Source: Candidatus Rifleibacteriota bacterium (GTDB lineage: Bacteria > Muiribacteriota > Ozemobacteria > Ozemobacterales > Ozemobacteraceae). From it: 64,000 nt of DNA. Below are positions 25,735-33,490 of the stretch, in pieces (the stretch's first letter is position 1; each line of letters starts with the position of its first letter). The stretch is from positions 1-64,000 of the forward strand of contig JADFZL010000008.1 in the NCBI GenBank assembly GCA_015232575.1, given 5' to 3'. The translations under genes and the position numbers were made by a program. The notes below the pieces were generated by a model. The model did no database searches. It saw nothing but the letters and a program-made list of their open reading frames with translations, and was not told where the DNA came from.

Positions 25735-27462
25735 ATGGTTAGAGAGGACGTCATTCCCAATCATTTGGCCATTGTTCTGGCTGGAGAAGCCGGTTCAGGG
25801 GTCCAATCCATTGAAACTATTGTGACACGGGCATTCCGGCGCGATGGTTTTCATGTGTTTGCTGGTAAAGAATACATGTCCAGGATTCGTGGCGGCAGCA
25901 ATTCCACACTCATTCGAGTGGGGACTGAACCGGTGCGGGCCTGGTCAGATCATGTTCACCTCTGTATCCCTCTTGATGAGCAGGCTTTCGCTCATGTAAA
26001 AAAACGCTTGTCACCCGATTCCCTGGTGCTGGGCGAACAAACGGTTGTGGGCACAGGCAAGTCCGTTGTTGATTTGCCGTTAACCGCAATGGCAAGTGAA
26101 GTTGGTGGGGCACTATATGCCAATACCATCGCGGCTGGGGTTATCTGGGGTTTGTTTGTCCGTGATCCTGCAATTCTTGAATCTGTTCTTCAGGCATATT
26201 TTGCGGATAAGCCGGGCGACGTCATTGAACGAAATCAACGGGCCGCACGTATGGGAATCGCCCACGGGCAGAACCTGCGCATTTCCGGGAAAGTGCCCTT
26301 CGCTTTTCCCGAACGGCCGCCAAAACTCTTACCGCTGTTTATGACAGGGGCAGAAGCGGTTGCCCTGGGGGCGATTGCCGGAGGATGCAATTTTGTTTCT
26401 TCCTACCCCATGTCTCCTTCAACGGGTGTTTTGACCTTTCTAGCTCAGCATGCCAGGGAACTGGGAATTGCCGTTGAACAGGCTGAAGACGAAATCAGCG
26501 CCGCCAATATGGTCCTTGGGGCTTGGTATGCTGGCGCACGCGGATTAGCAACAACTTCTGGGGGAGGCTTTTCCCTGATGACTGAAGCCATCAGTCTGGC
26601 GGGAATGATCGAAAGCCCCATGGTTATTCATCTTGCCCAGCGGCCCGGTCCTGCCACTGGCCTCCCGACCCGAACCGAACAGGGTGACCTGGAGCTGGCT
26701 CTCTATGCAGGTCACGGAGAGTTTCCCCGGGCACTTTTTGCTCCCGGCAATATCGAACAGGCTTTTGACCTGACGCGGCGTGGATTTGACCTGGCGGATT
26801 CTTTTCAGGTTCCGGTATTCATTTTAACCGATCAGTATCTGATGGATTCCGGTTATGACGTTGAGAACTTCAACCTGGAGCAGGAATTGTACAGACCAGC
26901 CATTATTCAAGCCAAAACCGATTATCGGCGTTACTGCCTATCCTCGCCCGACGGGCTTTCCCCCCGGGGAATCCCTGGATGGGGCGAAGGATTGGTATGC
27001 GTGGATAGTGATGAACACGACGAATGCGCTCACATAACAGAGGACGCTGAAGTCCGGATGAGCATGGTAGAGAAGCGGCGGAAAAAAGAGAAGGGCCTTG
27101 TCTCACAAGTTGTTCCCCCTGATTGGTATGGATCTCCTGAAGCTGAAGTGGTGGCGATTTGTTGGGGGTCAACCCTGGAACCTCTGCTGGAAGCAGTGCT
27201 CGGATTAGCACTTCCCGGACTGGCTGTCCTCCATTTTTCACAAGTGTTTCCTCTGCCACCGCAGGGAAAGTTCCTGCCAAAAAAGGCTCAGCGCCTAATT
27301 TTGGTAGAAGGCAATGCCTCAGGGCAGTTTGGTCGCCTTCTGAAAGGGGAATGGGAAATCACCTGGCATGCCCGATTGCTCAAGTATGATGGGTTGCCCT
27401 TCTCGGTGGAAGGTCTGCGAGACAGCCTTCAGAAAATTCTACGGCGAAAGGAACAATCATGA
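25735..27462 (+). CDS. korA: 2-oxoacid:ferredoxin oxidoreductase, fused gamma-alpha subunit
   Basis: With KorB the product oxidatively decarboxylates a 2-oxoacid (probably 2-oxoglutarate) with CoA and reduces ferredoxin. The 575 residues hold the gamma domain first (LAGEAGSGVQ, YMSRIRGGSN; about 10-190). Then comes the alpha domain with TGAEAVALGAIAGG, SSYPMSPSTG, QAEDEISAANMVLGA and GLATTSGGGFSLM. The start ATG has AAGGA 9 nt upstream; earlier in-frame codons run through intergenic DNA. Codons ending in G or C dominate and GC is far above the neighbours, which suggests transfer. It overlaps korB by 4 nt. The exact oxoacid cannot be told from sequence. Confidence 0.92.
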   Translation: MVREDVIPNHLAIVLAGEAGSGVQSIETIVTRAFRRDGFHVFAGKEYMSRIRGGSNSTLIRVGTEPVRAWSDHVHLCIPLDEQAFAHVKKRLSPDSLVLGEQTVVGTGKSVVDLPLTAMASEVGGALYANTIAAGVIWGLFVRDPAILESVLQAYFADKPGDVIERNQRAARMGIAHGQNLRISGKVPFAFPERPPKLLPLFMTGAEAVALGAIAGGCNFVSSYPMSPSTGVLTFLAQHARELGIAVEQAEDEISAANMVLGAWYAGARGLATTSGGGFSLMTEAISLAGMIESPMVIHLAQRPGPATGLPTRTEQGDLELALYAGHGEFPRALFAPGNIEQAFDLTRRGFDLADSFQVPVFILTDQYLMDSGYDVENFNLEQELYRPAIIQAKTDYRRYCLSSPDGLSPRGIPGWGEGLVCVDSDEHDECAHITEDAEVRMSMVEKRRKKEKGLVSQVVPPDWYGSPEAEVVAICWGSTLEPLLEAVLGLALPGLAVLHFSQVFPLPPQGKFLPKKAQRLILVEGNASGQFGRLLKGEWEITWHARLLKYDGLPFSVEGLRDSLQKILRRKEQS

Positions 27463-28328
27463 AGCCAAATTCTTTCGATAGCCAATGTTCTGATATTGCC
27501 TGGTGTCCTGGATGTGGAAACTTCAGCATTCTTGAAATAATGAAAGAGACTATGGCTGATGTCGGTCTTGACCCACGATCCGTCGTTCTGGTTTCTGGAA
27601 TCGGTCAAGCCGCCAAAATCCCGCATTATATCCAGACACATTTCTTTAACGGGCTTCACGGTCGGGCATTGCCGGTAGCTACTGCCATTAGGGCTGCCAA
27701 TCCGAATCTCACCGTGATTGCCGAAAGCGGAGATGGAGATATGTATGGTGAAGGCGGGAACCATTTCCTTCATACCGTCCGTCGTAATCCAAACCTCACC
27801 ATGATTGTCCATGATAACATGGTGTATGGATTAACCAAAGGTCAGGCTTCGCCAACCAGCCAGAAAGGTTTTAAGACGCCGGTTCAATGGAGCGGGGTCA
27901 CCAATGAACCGCTCAATCCGGTGGCTCTCGCCATCGCTCTAAATGCATCTTTTGTCGCCCGAGGGTTTTCGGGTGATCTGCCGGGAACCCGTGAGATCCT
28001 GGCCCAGGCTATTCGACATCAAGGATATGCACTGGTGGATATCCTGCAGCCTTGTGTGACTTTCAACCGGAAAAACACATTCCGCTGGTATAAGGAACAC
28101 ACATGCCCCCTGCCAAAAACACACGACTGGAAAAGTCGCGAAGCAGCCTTTGCCAAAGCGATTGAATCTGATCCGTTATCCCTGGGAATCTTCTTTCGGG
28201 AGGAAGGACGTCCGACTTTTGAAGAGAACCTCGGAATCTACCAGACCGATTCCCGCCCTCTTTATGAGCGAAAAACTGACGTAAGTTTTCTTGGACAGAT
28301 GATTGAACGTCAGTTCGGGGAGATTTGA
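27459..28328 (+). CDS. korB: 2-oxoacid:ferredoxin oxidoreductase, beta subunit
   Basis: The product is the thiamine-diphosphate and [4Fe-4S] subunit paired with KorA. The 289 residues show WCPGCGNFSILE at about 15-26 (cluster cysteines), ESGDGDMYGEGGNHF, which binds Mg and thiamine diphosphate, and DILQPCVTFN with the remaining cluster Cys. It is joined to korA by an ATGA overlap and to folA by a TTGA overlap. The GC bias is as in korA. Confidence 0.95.
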   Translation: MKPNSFDSQCSDIAWCPGCGNFSILEIMKETMADVGLDPRSVVLVSGIGQAAKIPHYIQTHFFNGLHGRALPVATAIRAANPNLTVIAESGDGDMYGEGGNHFLHTVRRNPNLTMIVHDNMVYGLTKGQASPTSQKGFKTPVQWSGVTNEPLNPVALAIALNASFVARGFSGDLPGTREILAQAIRHQGYALVDILQPCVTFNRKNTFRWYKEHTCPLPKTHDWKSREAAFAKAIESDPLSLGIFFREEGRPTFEENLGIYQTDSRPLYERKTDVSFLGQMIERQFGEI

Positions 28329-28888
28329 ACCCGCAATTTTCACCCAAGGAAACTACTGGCGGTTCCGTTGTGCTGGTGGCAGCAATGGGATTGAACCGGG
28401 TTATCGGCGACGGCGGTAAAATTCCCTGGAAGATTCCTGGCGAACAGACTCTTTTTCGTCAACTGACCGAGGGAAAAGTAGTGTTAATGGGGCGCAAAAC
28501 CATGGAAGCCATCGGGAACCCCTTGCCCAAAAGAACCAATGTTATCATGACCAGACAGAAAGGATATACCCGACCCGGTTGTCTGATCGTGAACCGATTT
28601 GAAGAAGCAATCGCAATGGCAAGAACTTTTGGCACCGATTTGATTGTGGCTGGTGGAGCCGAAATTTATTCTCTTGCCATGCCCGCCGCAAAAATCATCC
28701 ATCTCAGTATAATTCAGCGTGAATTTCCCGGCGACGCTTTTTTTCCCGAAATCTCCGCTGCTGAATTCTTCCAAAAAAGCGCCGAACTGGTGTCGGGGTC
28801 CATTCCCTATATTTATACGGTATACGAGCGATGTCCAGGGACATGCATTTTTCAGATCCGAAATTCTACGCCAACTGGTGATATCTAG
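28325..28888 (+). CDS. folA: Dihydrofolate reductase
   Basis: The product reduces dihydrofolate to tetrahydrofolate with NADPH. The 187 residues contain VVLVAAMGLNRVIGDGGKIPWKIPGE in pieces matching the DHFR N-terminus (with the W and acidic residue of the active site), VVLMGRKTMEAIGNPLPKRTNVIMTR and VAGGAEIYSLAMP. Compared with typical DHFR there are about 15 extra N-terminal residues, because the best start is a TTG that overlaps the korB stop. The C-terminus is also slightly long. Pairing with korAB in one operon is unusual; no thymidylate synthase is nearby. Confidence 0.93.
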   Translation: MNPQFSPKETTGGSVVLVAAMGLNRVIGDGGKIPWKIPGEQTLFRQLTEGKVVLMGRKTMEAIGNPLPKRTNVIMTRQKGYTRPGCLIVNRFEEAIAMARTFGTDLIVAGGAEIYSLAMPAAKIIHLSIIQREFPGDAFFPEISAAEFFQKSAELVSGSIPYIYTVYERCPGTCIFQIRNSTPTGDI

Positions 28889-29007
28889 CACTGCTTTCTT
28901 TCTATAAATGTACAATACTGAGCATGATTATTCTTATTCATCTTTTAGCGCAATATTGAGCTTGCGGTGGGGTGAAAAATTGCGCAGGTGCTTTGTTAAA
29001 AAAAATC

Positions 29008-29160
29008 GACACTGTATAAAATTTCCGATCGGTTAATGTTAAAATACGTGATCCGTTGTCATCTCGACCGAAAAGAGATACCTCCGAAGGGTTCGATAAT
29101 ACTAAGCAGTTTCCACGAAGTATTAAGCATTTACACAATTTCAGAGAATTTGTTACAGTG
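29008..29160. repeat. Composite element with inverted ends, right flank of the korAB-folA block
   Basis: It begins GACACTGTATAAAATTTCCG and ends in GAATTTGTTACAGTG, an imperfect inverted match to the start. Inside lies a palindromic-family copy (29046-29084). The same layout with better ends is at 56442-56614. The 120 bp between folA and this element hold nothing that I recognise. Confidence 0.6.
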
Positions 29161-29177
29161 CAAGATTTCGCGAAACG

Positions 29178-30008
29178 TTATTTCTGTTCCTGACTGATGG
29201 CATCAGATAGTTTGCGGAAGGGGAATTTTGAGCGGTGGTCGTTGAGGAAATCGTAATCAATAGTACAATTGATTATTTCGTCGGTTTTTGCGGCGATGGC
29301 GATTGTTTTGCCTTCGGGCGTATTGACCTGGGAGCCTCCTGAAAATGTCAGGCGACCGTCTTCTCCGGTGCGGTTTCCGGCGATCATATAGGACTGGTTC
29401 TCAAGGGCTCTTGAGGCGGAAAGCAGTGAGAAATGGTCAAGCCTTGGGTCGGGGAACTGAGCCGGAAGAAGAAAGAGGTTCGCTTCGGCAAGCATCTGAA
29501 TGCGAAAGACTTCCGGGAACCTTAAGTCAAAGCATATTCCGGCTCCGATTTTCCATGAACCTGTGGAAAATGGCTCAGGAATGCTTTCTCCGGGCAGGAA
29601 ATATTCGGGTTCTGTGGAATTGACAAACAGATGCATTTTTCGGAATTTATACATCAGTTTTCCTTCTGCAGAAATAAGCGGAAGCGTGTTGAAGACCTTT
29701 CCGGAGGATTTTTCAGAAGAAGTTTCAGGAATTGATCCGGCGGCAATCCATGTGTTGTACTTTTTAGCAAGAAATGCACAGCAATCAACCCTTTCGTTAA
29801 ATAATTCTGCTTCCGCAGCAAGCCTGGAACCACAGAATCCGCAGCTCCACATTTCCGGCAGCAAAATCAGATCCGGATGGAATTTCTGAGATTTATCCAA
29901 TAATTCTTCGAATTTATTTCTGTTTTCGTCCCAGGAATTATTTTTAATATTCCACTGAAAAACACATACAGATATTTTTGATGAAAGCTCTTTTTTAATT
30001 CCAGACAT
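29178..30008 (-). CDS. Nitrilase-superfamily carbon-nitrogen hydrolase (omega-amidase-like)
   Basis: The 276-residue protein has the catalytic triad of the superfamily: Glu52 in ILLPEMW, Lys124 in KFRKMHLF and Cys159 in GAGICFDLRFPE. The order and the FRKMHLF and CFDLRFPE forms fit the omega-amidase/YafV branch, which hydrolyses 2-oxoglutaramate or 2-oxosuccinamate in metabolite repair. It starts inside surE, overlapping by 14 bp, so the two genes are co-translated. The role in damage control is inferred from family resemblance. Confidence 0.9.
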   Translation of the reverse strand: MSGIKKELSSKISVCVFQWNIKNNSWDENRNKFEELLDKSQKFHPDLILLPEMWSCGFCGSRLAAEAELFNERVDCCAFLAKKYNTWIAAGSIPETSSEKSSGKVFNTLPLISAEGKLMYKFRKMHLFVNSTEPEYFLPGESIPEPFSTGSWKIGAGICFDLRFPEVFRIQMLAEANLFLLPAQFPDPRLDHFSLLSASRALENQSYMIAGNRTGEDGRLTFSGGSQVNTPEGKTIAIAAKTDEIINCTIDYDFLNDHRSKFPFRKLSDAISQEQK

Positions 30009-30759
30009 GGGTTTTCCTCAAAGTTTTTATTGTCTCATGGTCAGACCATTCAGCTTTCAACGGAGAAATTGAAATCCAGCCATCTCTAATCGCCTGCAAG
30101 TCAGAATTTGGACCGATATCTGTTACCTGGCTTCCGATGCTTCTCCAGAAATATGTTCCACCATGCGGATCAGAGCGTTTGAAAAAGTTTTCGTTGCAGT
30201 CAATTCGGGCATTTTCTGTAATTTTTACCCCTTTGATTTTCTCAACTGGCAATGGCGGAAAATTGACGTTAAGAATAGTTCCGGGAGGCGGTAAATGTTT
30301 GGAAGTTCTTTCGACAATTTCTTTAATCCAGCCTTTTACCTGCGAATAATCGCCTTCGGGCTCATAAGCGGCAAGAGAAAAAGCAATCGCCGGAATTCCC
30401 CTGAAAGCTCCTTCGAAAGCTGCTGCAACAGTTCCAGAATAAAAAACGTCGATAGAAAGATTTGCACCGCGATTAATTCCTGACAAAATAAAATCAGGCC
30501 TAAAGTCCAGAATTTCAGAAAGTGCAACTTTTACGCAATCTGCGGGTGTTGAATTTACCTGGAATGCCTTTTTGACATCAACAGAAAAATCGACAGGGCG
30601 AATTCTCAGCGGATGATCAAGAGTAAGCGAGTGACTGCAAGCACTTCGCTCGGTGTGAGGAGCAACAACCCACACATCTGAAGAGTGGGCAAATGCAGAA
30701 GCAAGCGCTGCCAGTCCTTTTGCAGAAATACCATCATCATTCGTCAATAAAAGTTTCAT
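29995..30759 (-). CDS. surE: 5'/3'-nucleotidase SurE
   Basis: The product removes phosphate from nucleoside monophosphates using a divalent metal. The 254 residues begin with MKLLLTNDDG, whose two aspartates bind metal. The other active-site segments are APHTERSACSHSLT and SGINRGANLSIDVFYSGTVAAA. The length is typical. The gene overlaps the nitrilase gene downstream. It is the first gene of the pair; no clear promoter was found upstream. Confidence 0.96.
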   Translation of the reverse strand: MKLLLTNDDGISAKGLAALASAFAHSSDVWVVAPHTERSACSHSLTLDHPLRIRPVDFSVDVKKAFQVNSTPADCVKVALSEILDFRPDFILSGINRGANLSIDVFYSGTVAAAFEGAFRGIPAIAFSLAAYEPEGDYSQVKGWIKEIVERTSKHLPPPGTILNVNFPPLPVEKIKGVKITENARIDCNENFFKRSDPHGGTYFWRSIGSQVTDIGPNSDLQAIRDGWISISPLKAEWSDHETIKTLRKTHVWN

Positions 30760-30921
30760 CTATCTGCTCCAGTTAATTTTTGAAAAAGATTCAATCAAAT
30801 CATTCTAACATCTGCCCGCTGCGCAATCAAGTTTCACAAAAGACTGCTTTGTATCAAGATAAAGGAAAAAGCGGTTCGCAGATTGCGCAGATTAAGATGC
30901 ACCATAATAGCAAGTAGAAAA

Positions 30922-31042
30922 GAGACTGTAACAATGTTGCTTAGCACAAGTAAAAAACACGATTTTCTCTCTGCTTTTCTCTGTGCCTTTGCGTCTCTGC
31001 GTAAGATATATCTTTTCTTCAGCAACGTAGCTACAGTGTCGT
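30922..31042 (-). mobile_element. MITE-like element, copy in reverse orientation
   Basis: About 120 bp with 17-bp terminal inverted repeats of the form ACTGTAGCAAYGTTGCT. The inside reads, on the minus strand, CTTACGCAGAGACGCAAAGG and GAAAAGCAGAGAGAAAATCG. It is a near-identical inverted copy of 45275-45392. It encodes no protein. Confidence 0.7.
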
Positions 31043-31050
31043 AGAAAACC

Positions 31051-31078
31051 AGATTTCTCCCCTCAGGCGAAATGACAA
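31051..31078. repeat. Palindromic-family half copy next to the MITE-like element
   Basis: AGATTTCTCCCCTCAGGCGA followed by AATGACA is a diverged right half of the palindromic family. The rest of the gap between surE and ptsI holds CGCAGATTGCGCAGATT units near 30875 and no gene. Confidence 0.6.
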
Positions 31079-31158
31079 CAAAAGCAACGCTAACTTAAAT
31101 TTTTCGTGAATCAGGAAGTCCTGAATTTAAGATTTATTTGCGAATGGTTCAGAAAATC

Positions 31159-31187
31159 TTGATATGAATAAAGGTTCATGATAAGAT
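31159..31187 (+). promoter_or_regulatory. Candidate sigma-70 promoter of the ptsI operon
   Basis: TTGATA, a 17-bp spacer and TAAGAT lie 63 bp before the ptsI ATG, which is preceded by GAAGGAAA. Confidence 0.6.
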
Positions 31188-31250
31188 AATCTGAATTATT
31201 TTGTCATAATGATATTCTGTTGCATGCAAAGTTGAAGGAAACGTTCATTA

Positions 31251-32993
31251 ATGCTTAAAGGTATGTCAATTGCCCCTGGACTGGCGCTGGGAAAAATTTT
31301 TTTTATGAAACATTTCCAGCTTGAGAATGTTGCTGTACGTTCCATTCAGGAAGGCGAAATTGAACTTGAGATTCAACGCTTCCAGCAGGCTATTCAGCTT
31401 GCGCATGATGAAATTTGCCAGCTTTCGCAGCTTCCACAGATTAAAAACAGTCTTGAAATTGCCAATATTTTCAGTGCTCATCTCACACTTGTCGATGACC
31501 CTGATTTGAGAAAAGAAGTCATTAAAAGAATCAGAGAGAAACGACAGAACGTGGAAGCCGTTGTATCGGGTGTTATCAAGGATTACAGCGATTTCTTCAA
31601 AACCCTTCCTGATCCGCAGTTTCAGGCAAAGGCAATAGACATTATTGATATTGGAAGAAGAATTCTCTCTGGATGCCGTGATGAAAATTCTGCTCCGATG
31701 ACAATCAAGCCCGATGAAAAAGTAATTCTTGTCGCCGAAGACATTACAGCGACAGACATTGCAGGCTTTGATACATCAATGATCCAAGGCATTGCGACAG
31801 AAGAAGGTACAACTACTTCCCATGCTGCAATACTTGCCAGATCTCTCGGCATACCCGCTATTGTTCAGCTTAAAGGTCTTCTTCAGAAAGTAAGCCATGG
31901 CCAATTCATAATCCTCGATGGATACAAAGGCTTAATAATAACTGACCCGCAGCCTGAACAGGTGAAAGAATACACAAAGCTCTACGATTCTTACATTTCC
32001 GAAAGAAAAGAGCTTCAGAATATCAGCATTCAACCGTCAACGACTGTTGATGGAGTAACGATAAAACTACTTGCAAACGTTGGCAATGCCCAGGACGTGG
32101 AATCTGTTCTTTCAAATCACGCAGACGGCGTTGGGCTGTATCGTACAGAGTTTACTTATCTGATAAGACGCAGACTTCCAACTGAGAAAGAATTGTTTAA
32201 TATTTACTGGTCGGTTGTTGAAAAAATGGGTAGTTCGGAAGTTGTTATCAGAACGATTGATCTTGGCGGTGACAAGCTTTCCCAGCTTTTAAAGCACCCG
32301 GCTGAACGGAACCCCGAACTTGGATGGCGTGCAATAAGACTTTCGCTTGACAGACCTGATCTCTTCAGAACTCAAATCCGTGCCATTTTGAAAGTTTGTG
32401 CCAAAGCAAAACCTGGTCAGATCAAGATAATGATTCCGATGATTTCGAACCTTACAGAATTACGGAAGGCAAAAGAATTCATCAGCAAGGTATCAGATGA
32501 ATTGAAAGCTGAAATTCCAGATTTTCAGGCCTCGTATAAAATTGGAACGATGATTGAAGTCCCTTCTGCTGCAATAATGGTTGAAAAGATTATTCAGGAA
32601 GTGGATTTTTTATCAATAGGTTCCAACGATCTTGTACAGTACACCCTCGCCGTCGATCGTACAAACTCGAAAGTTTCATATCTTTATCAGCCTTTGAATC
32701 CTGCTGTTCTGAAGCTGATTTATCAGGTCGTTCAGGCAGGAGAGAAAGCAGGCAAACCTGTAAGTCTCTGCGGAGAACTAGCTGGCGATGTCACTTATAC
32801 GATCCTTCTCACGGGACTTGGCTTGAGAGAGCTTTCCATGAATGCTGTCTGTATTCCGAGAATAAAAAGCATGGTGAGAAAACTTTCCATGGAAATTATC
32901 AAACCAGAAGTTCTAAAGCTCTTAGAATTTGGCACATCAGAGGAAGTAGAGGAAGCATTGTGTTTACTGAATCAAAAATATCAAATAGTCTGA
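31251..32993 (+). CDS. ptsI: PTS enzyme I (phosphoenolpyruvate-protein phosphotransferase)
   Basis: The product takes phosphate from phosphoenolpyruvate and passes it to HPr. The 580 residues match enzyme I. The phosphorylated His191 lies in TEEGTTTSHAAILARSLGIPAIV, equivalent to His189 in E. coli. GLYRTEF, IRTIDLGGDK, GTMIEVPSA, SIGSNDLVQYT and SLCGELAGD form the PEP and metal site. No GAF domain is present, so this is not the PtsP form. HPr and sugar permeases are not in the window. The gene overlaps the next by 34 bp, and the unusual partners suggest a regulatory rather than sugar-uptake role. Confidence 0.95.
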   Translation: MLKGMSIAPGLALGKIFFMKHFQLENVAVRSIQEGEIELEIQRFQQAIQLAHDEICQLSQLPQIKNSLEIANIFSAHLTLVDDPDLRKEVIKRIREKRQNVEAVVSGVIKDYSDFFKTLPDPQFQAKAIDIIDIGRRILSGCRDENSAPMTIKPDEKVILVAEDITATDIAGFDTSMIQGIATEEGTTTSHAAILARSLGIPAIVQLKGLLQKVSHGQFIILDGYKGLIITDPQPEQVKEYTKLYDSYISERKELQNISIQPSTTVDGVTIKLLANVGNAQDVESVLSNHADGVGLYRTEFTYLIRRRLPTEKELFNIYWSVVEKMGSSEVVIRTIDLGGDKLSQLLKHPAERNPELGWRAIRLSLDRPDLFRTQIRAILKVCAKAKPGQIKIMIPMISNLTELRKAKEFISKVSDELKAEIPDFQASYKIGTMIEVPSAAIMVEKIIQEVDFLSIGSNDLVQYTLAVDRTNSKVSYLYQPLNPAVLKLIYQVVQAGEKAGKPVSLCGELAGDVTYTILLTGLGLRELSMNAVCIPRIKSMVRKLSMEIIKPEVLKLLEFGTSEEVEEALCLLNQKYQIV

Positions 32994-33490
32994 AATGGTT
33001 CATGCTTCTTACGGTTTTTATTTCACTTTTGACTGTTACTTGCTGCTTTTCGCAACAGAATACAACTGAAGAGACAACAAGCAGGGAAAAAATGTATTAC
33101 GAAGGAAAGCTTGCCTCACACACCTTAAAATTTATGCTTGCGCGCACAGATGAAGAAAAGCGCAGAGGGTTAATGTTTGTAAAATCTCTCGAAGAAAACG
33201 AAGGTATGCTTTTTGTTTACGAGAAGCCTCAACCAATGGTTTTCTGGATGAAAAACACTTTTATTCCGCTTGATCTGATTCTTTTTTCAGAAGATCTGTC
33301 TATTATTGAAATTATCCCGGACATGGTTCCCGGAAATGGAAAGTCAGACGCTGAACTGCCAAGATATTTCAGCAGAAATATGGCACAGTATGCACTCGAA
33401 ATGGCAGCCGGAACGGCTAAAAACTGGTCACTGAAGCCAGGCGACCATCTGGATGTTCCTCTCACAATTTTATTCACAAATGAGCAATGA
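32960..33490 (+). CDS. Secreted DUF192 protein
   Basis: The 176-residue product has an N-terminal hydrophobic segment (about 13-30, ending in a Cys-Cys pair that might be lipidated) and a DUF192 domain from about 50: FMLARTDEEKRRGLMFVKSL, GMLFVYE and MVFWMKNTFIPLDLIL are the family hallmarks. The GTG start has GAGGAAG 4-5 nt upstream. It overlaps ptsI by 34 bp and the next gene by 4 bp. DUF192 has no proven function. Confidence 0.85.
   Translation: MFTESKISNSLKWFMLLTVFISLLTVTCCFSQQNTTEETTSREKMYYEGKLASHTLKFMLARTDEEKRRGLMFVKSLEENEGMLFVYEKPQPMVFWMKNTFIPLDLILFSEDLSIIEIIPDMVPGNGKSDAELPRYFSRNMAQYALEMAAGTAKNWSLKPGDHLDVPLTILFTNEQ

Noticed and set aside
29345..29889. Plus-strand frames opposite the nitrilase gene
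   Set aside because: Shadows of the nitrilase reading frame with odd composition.
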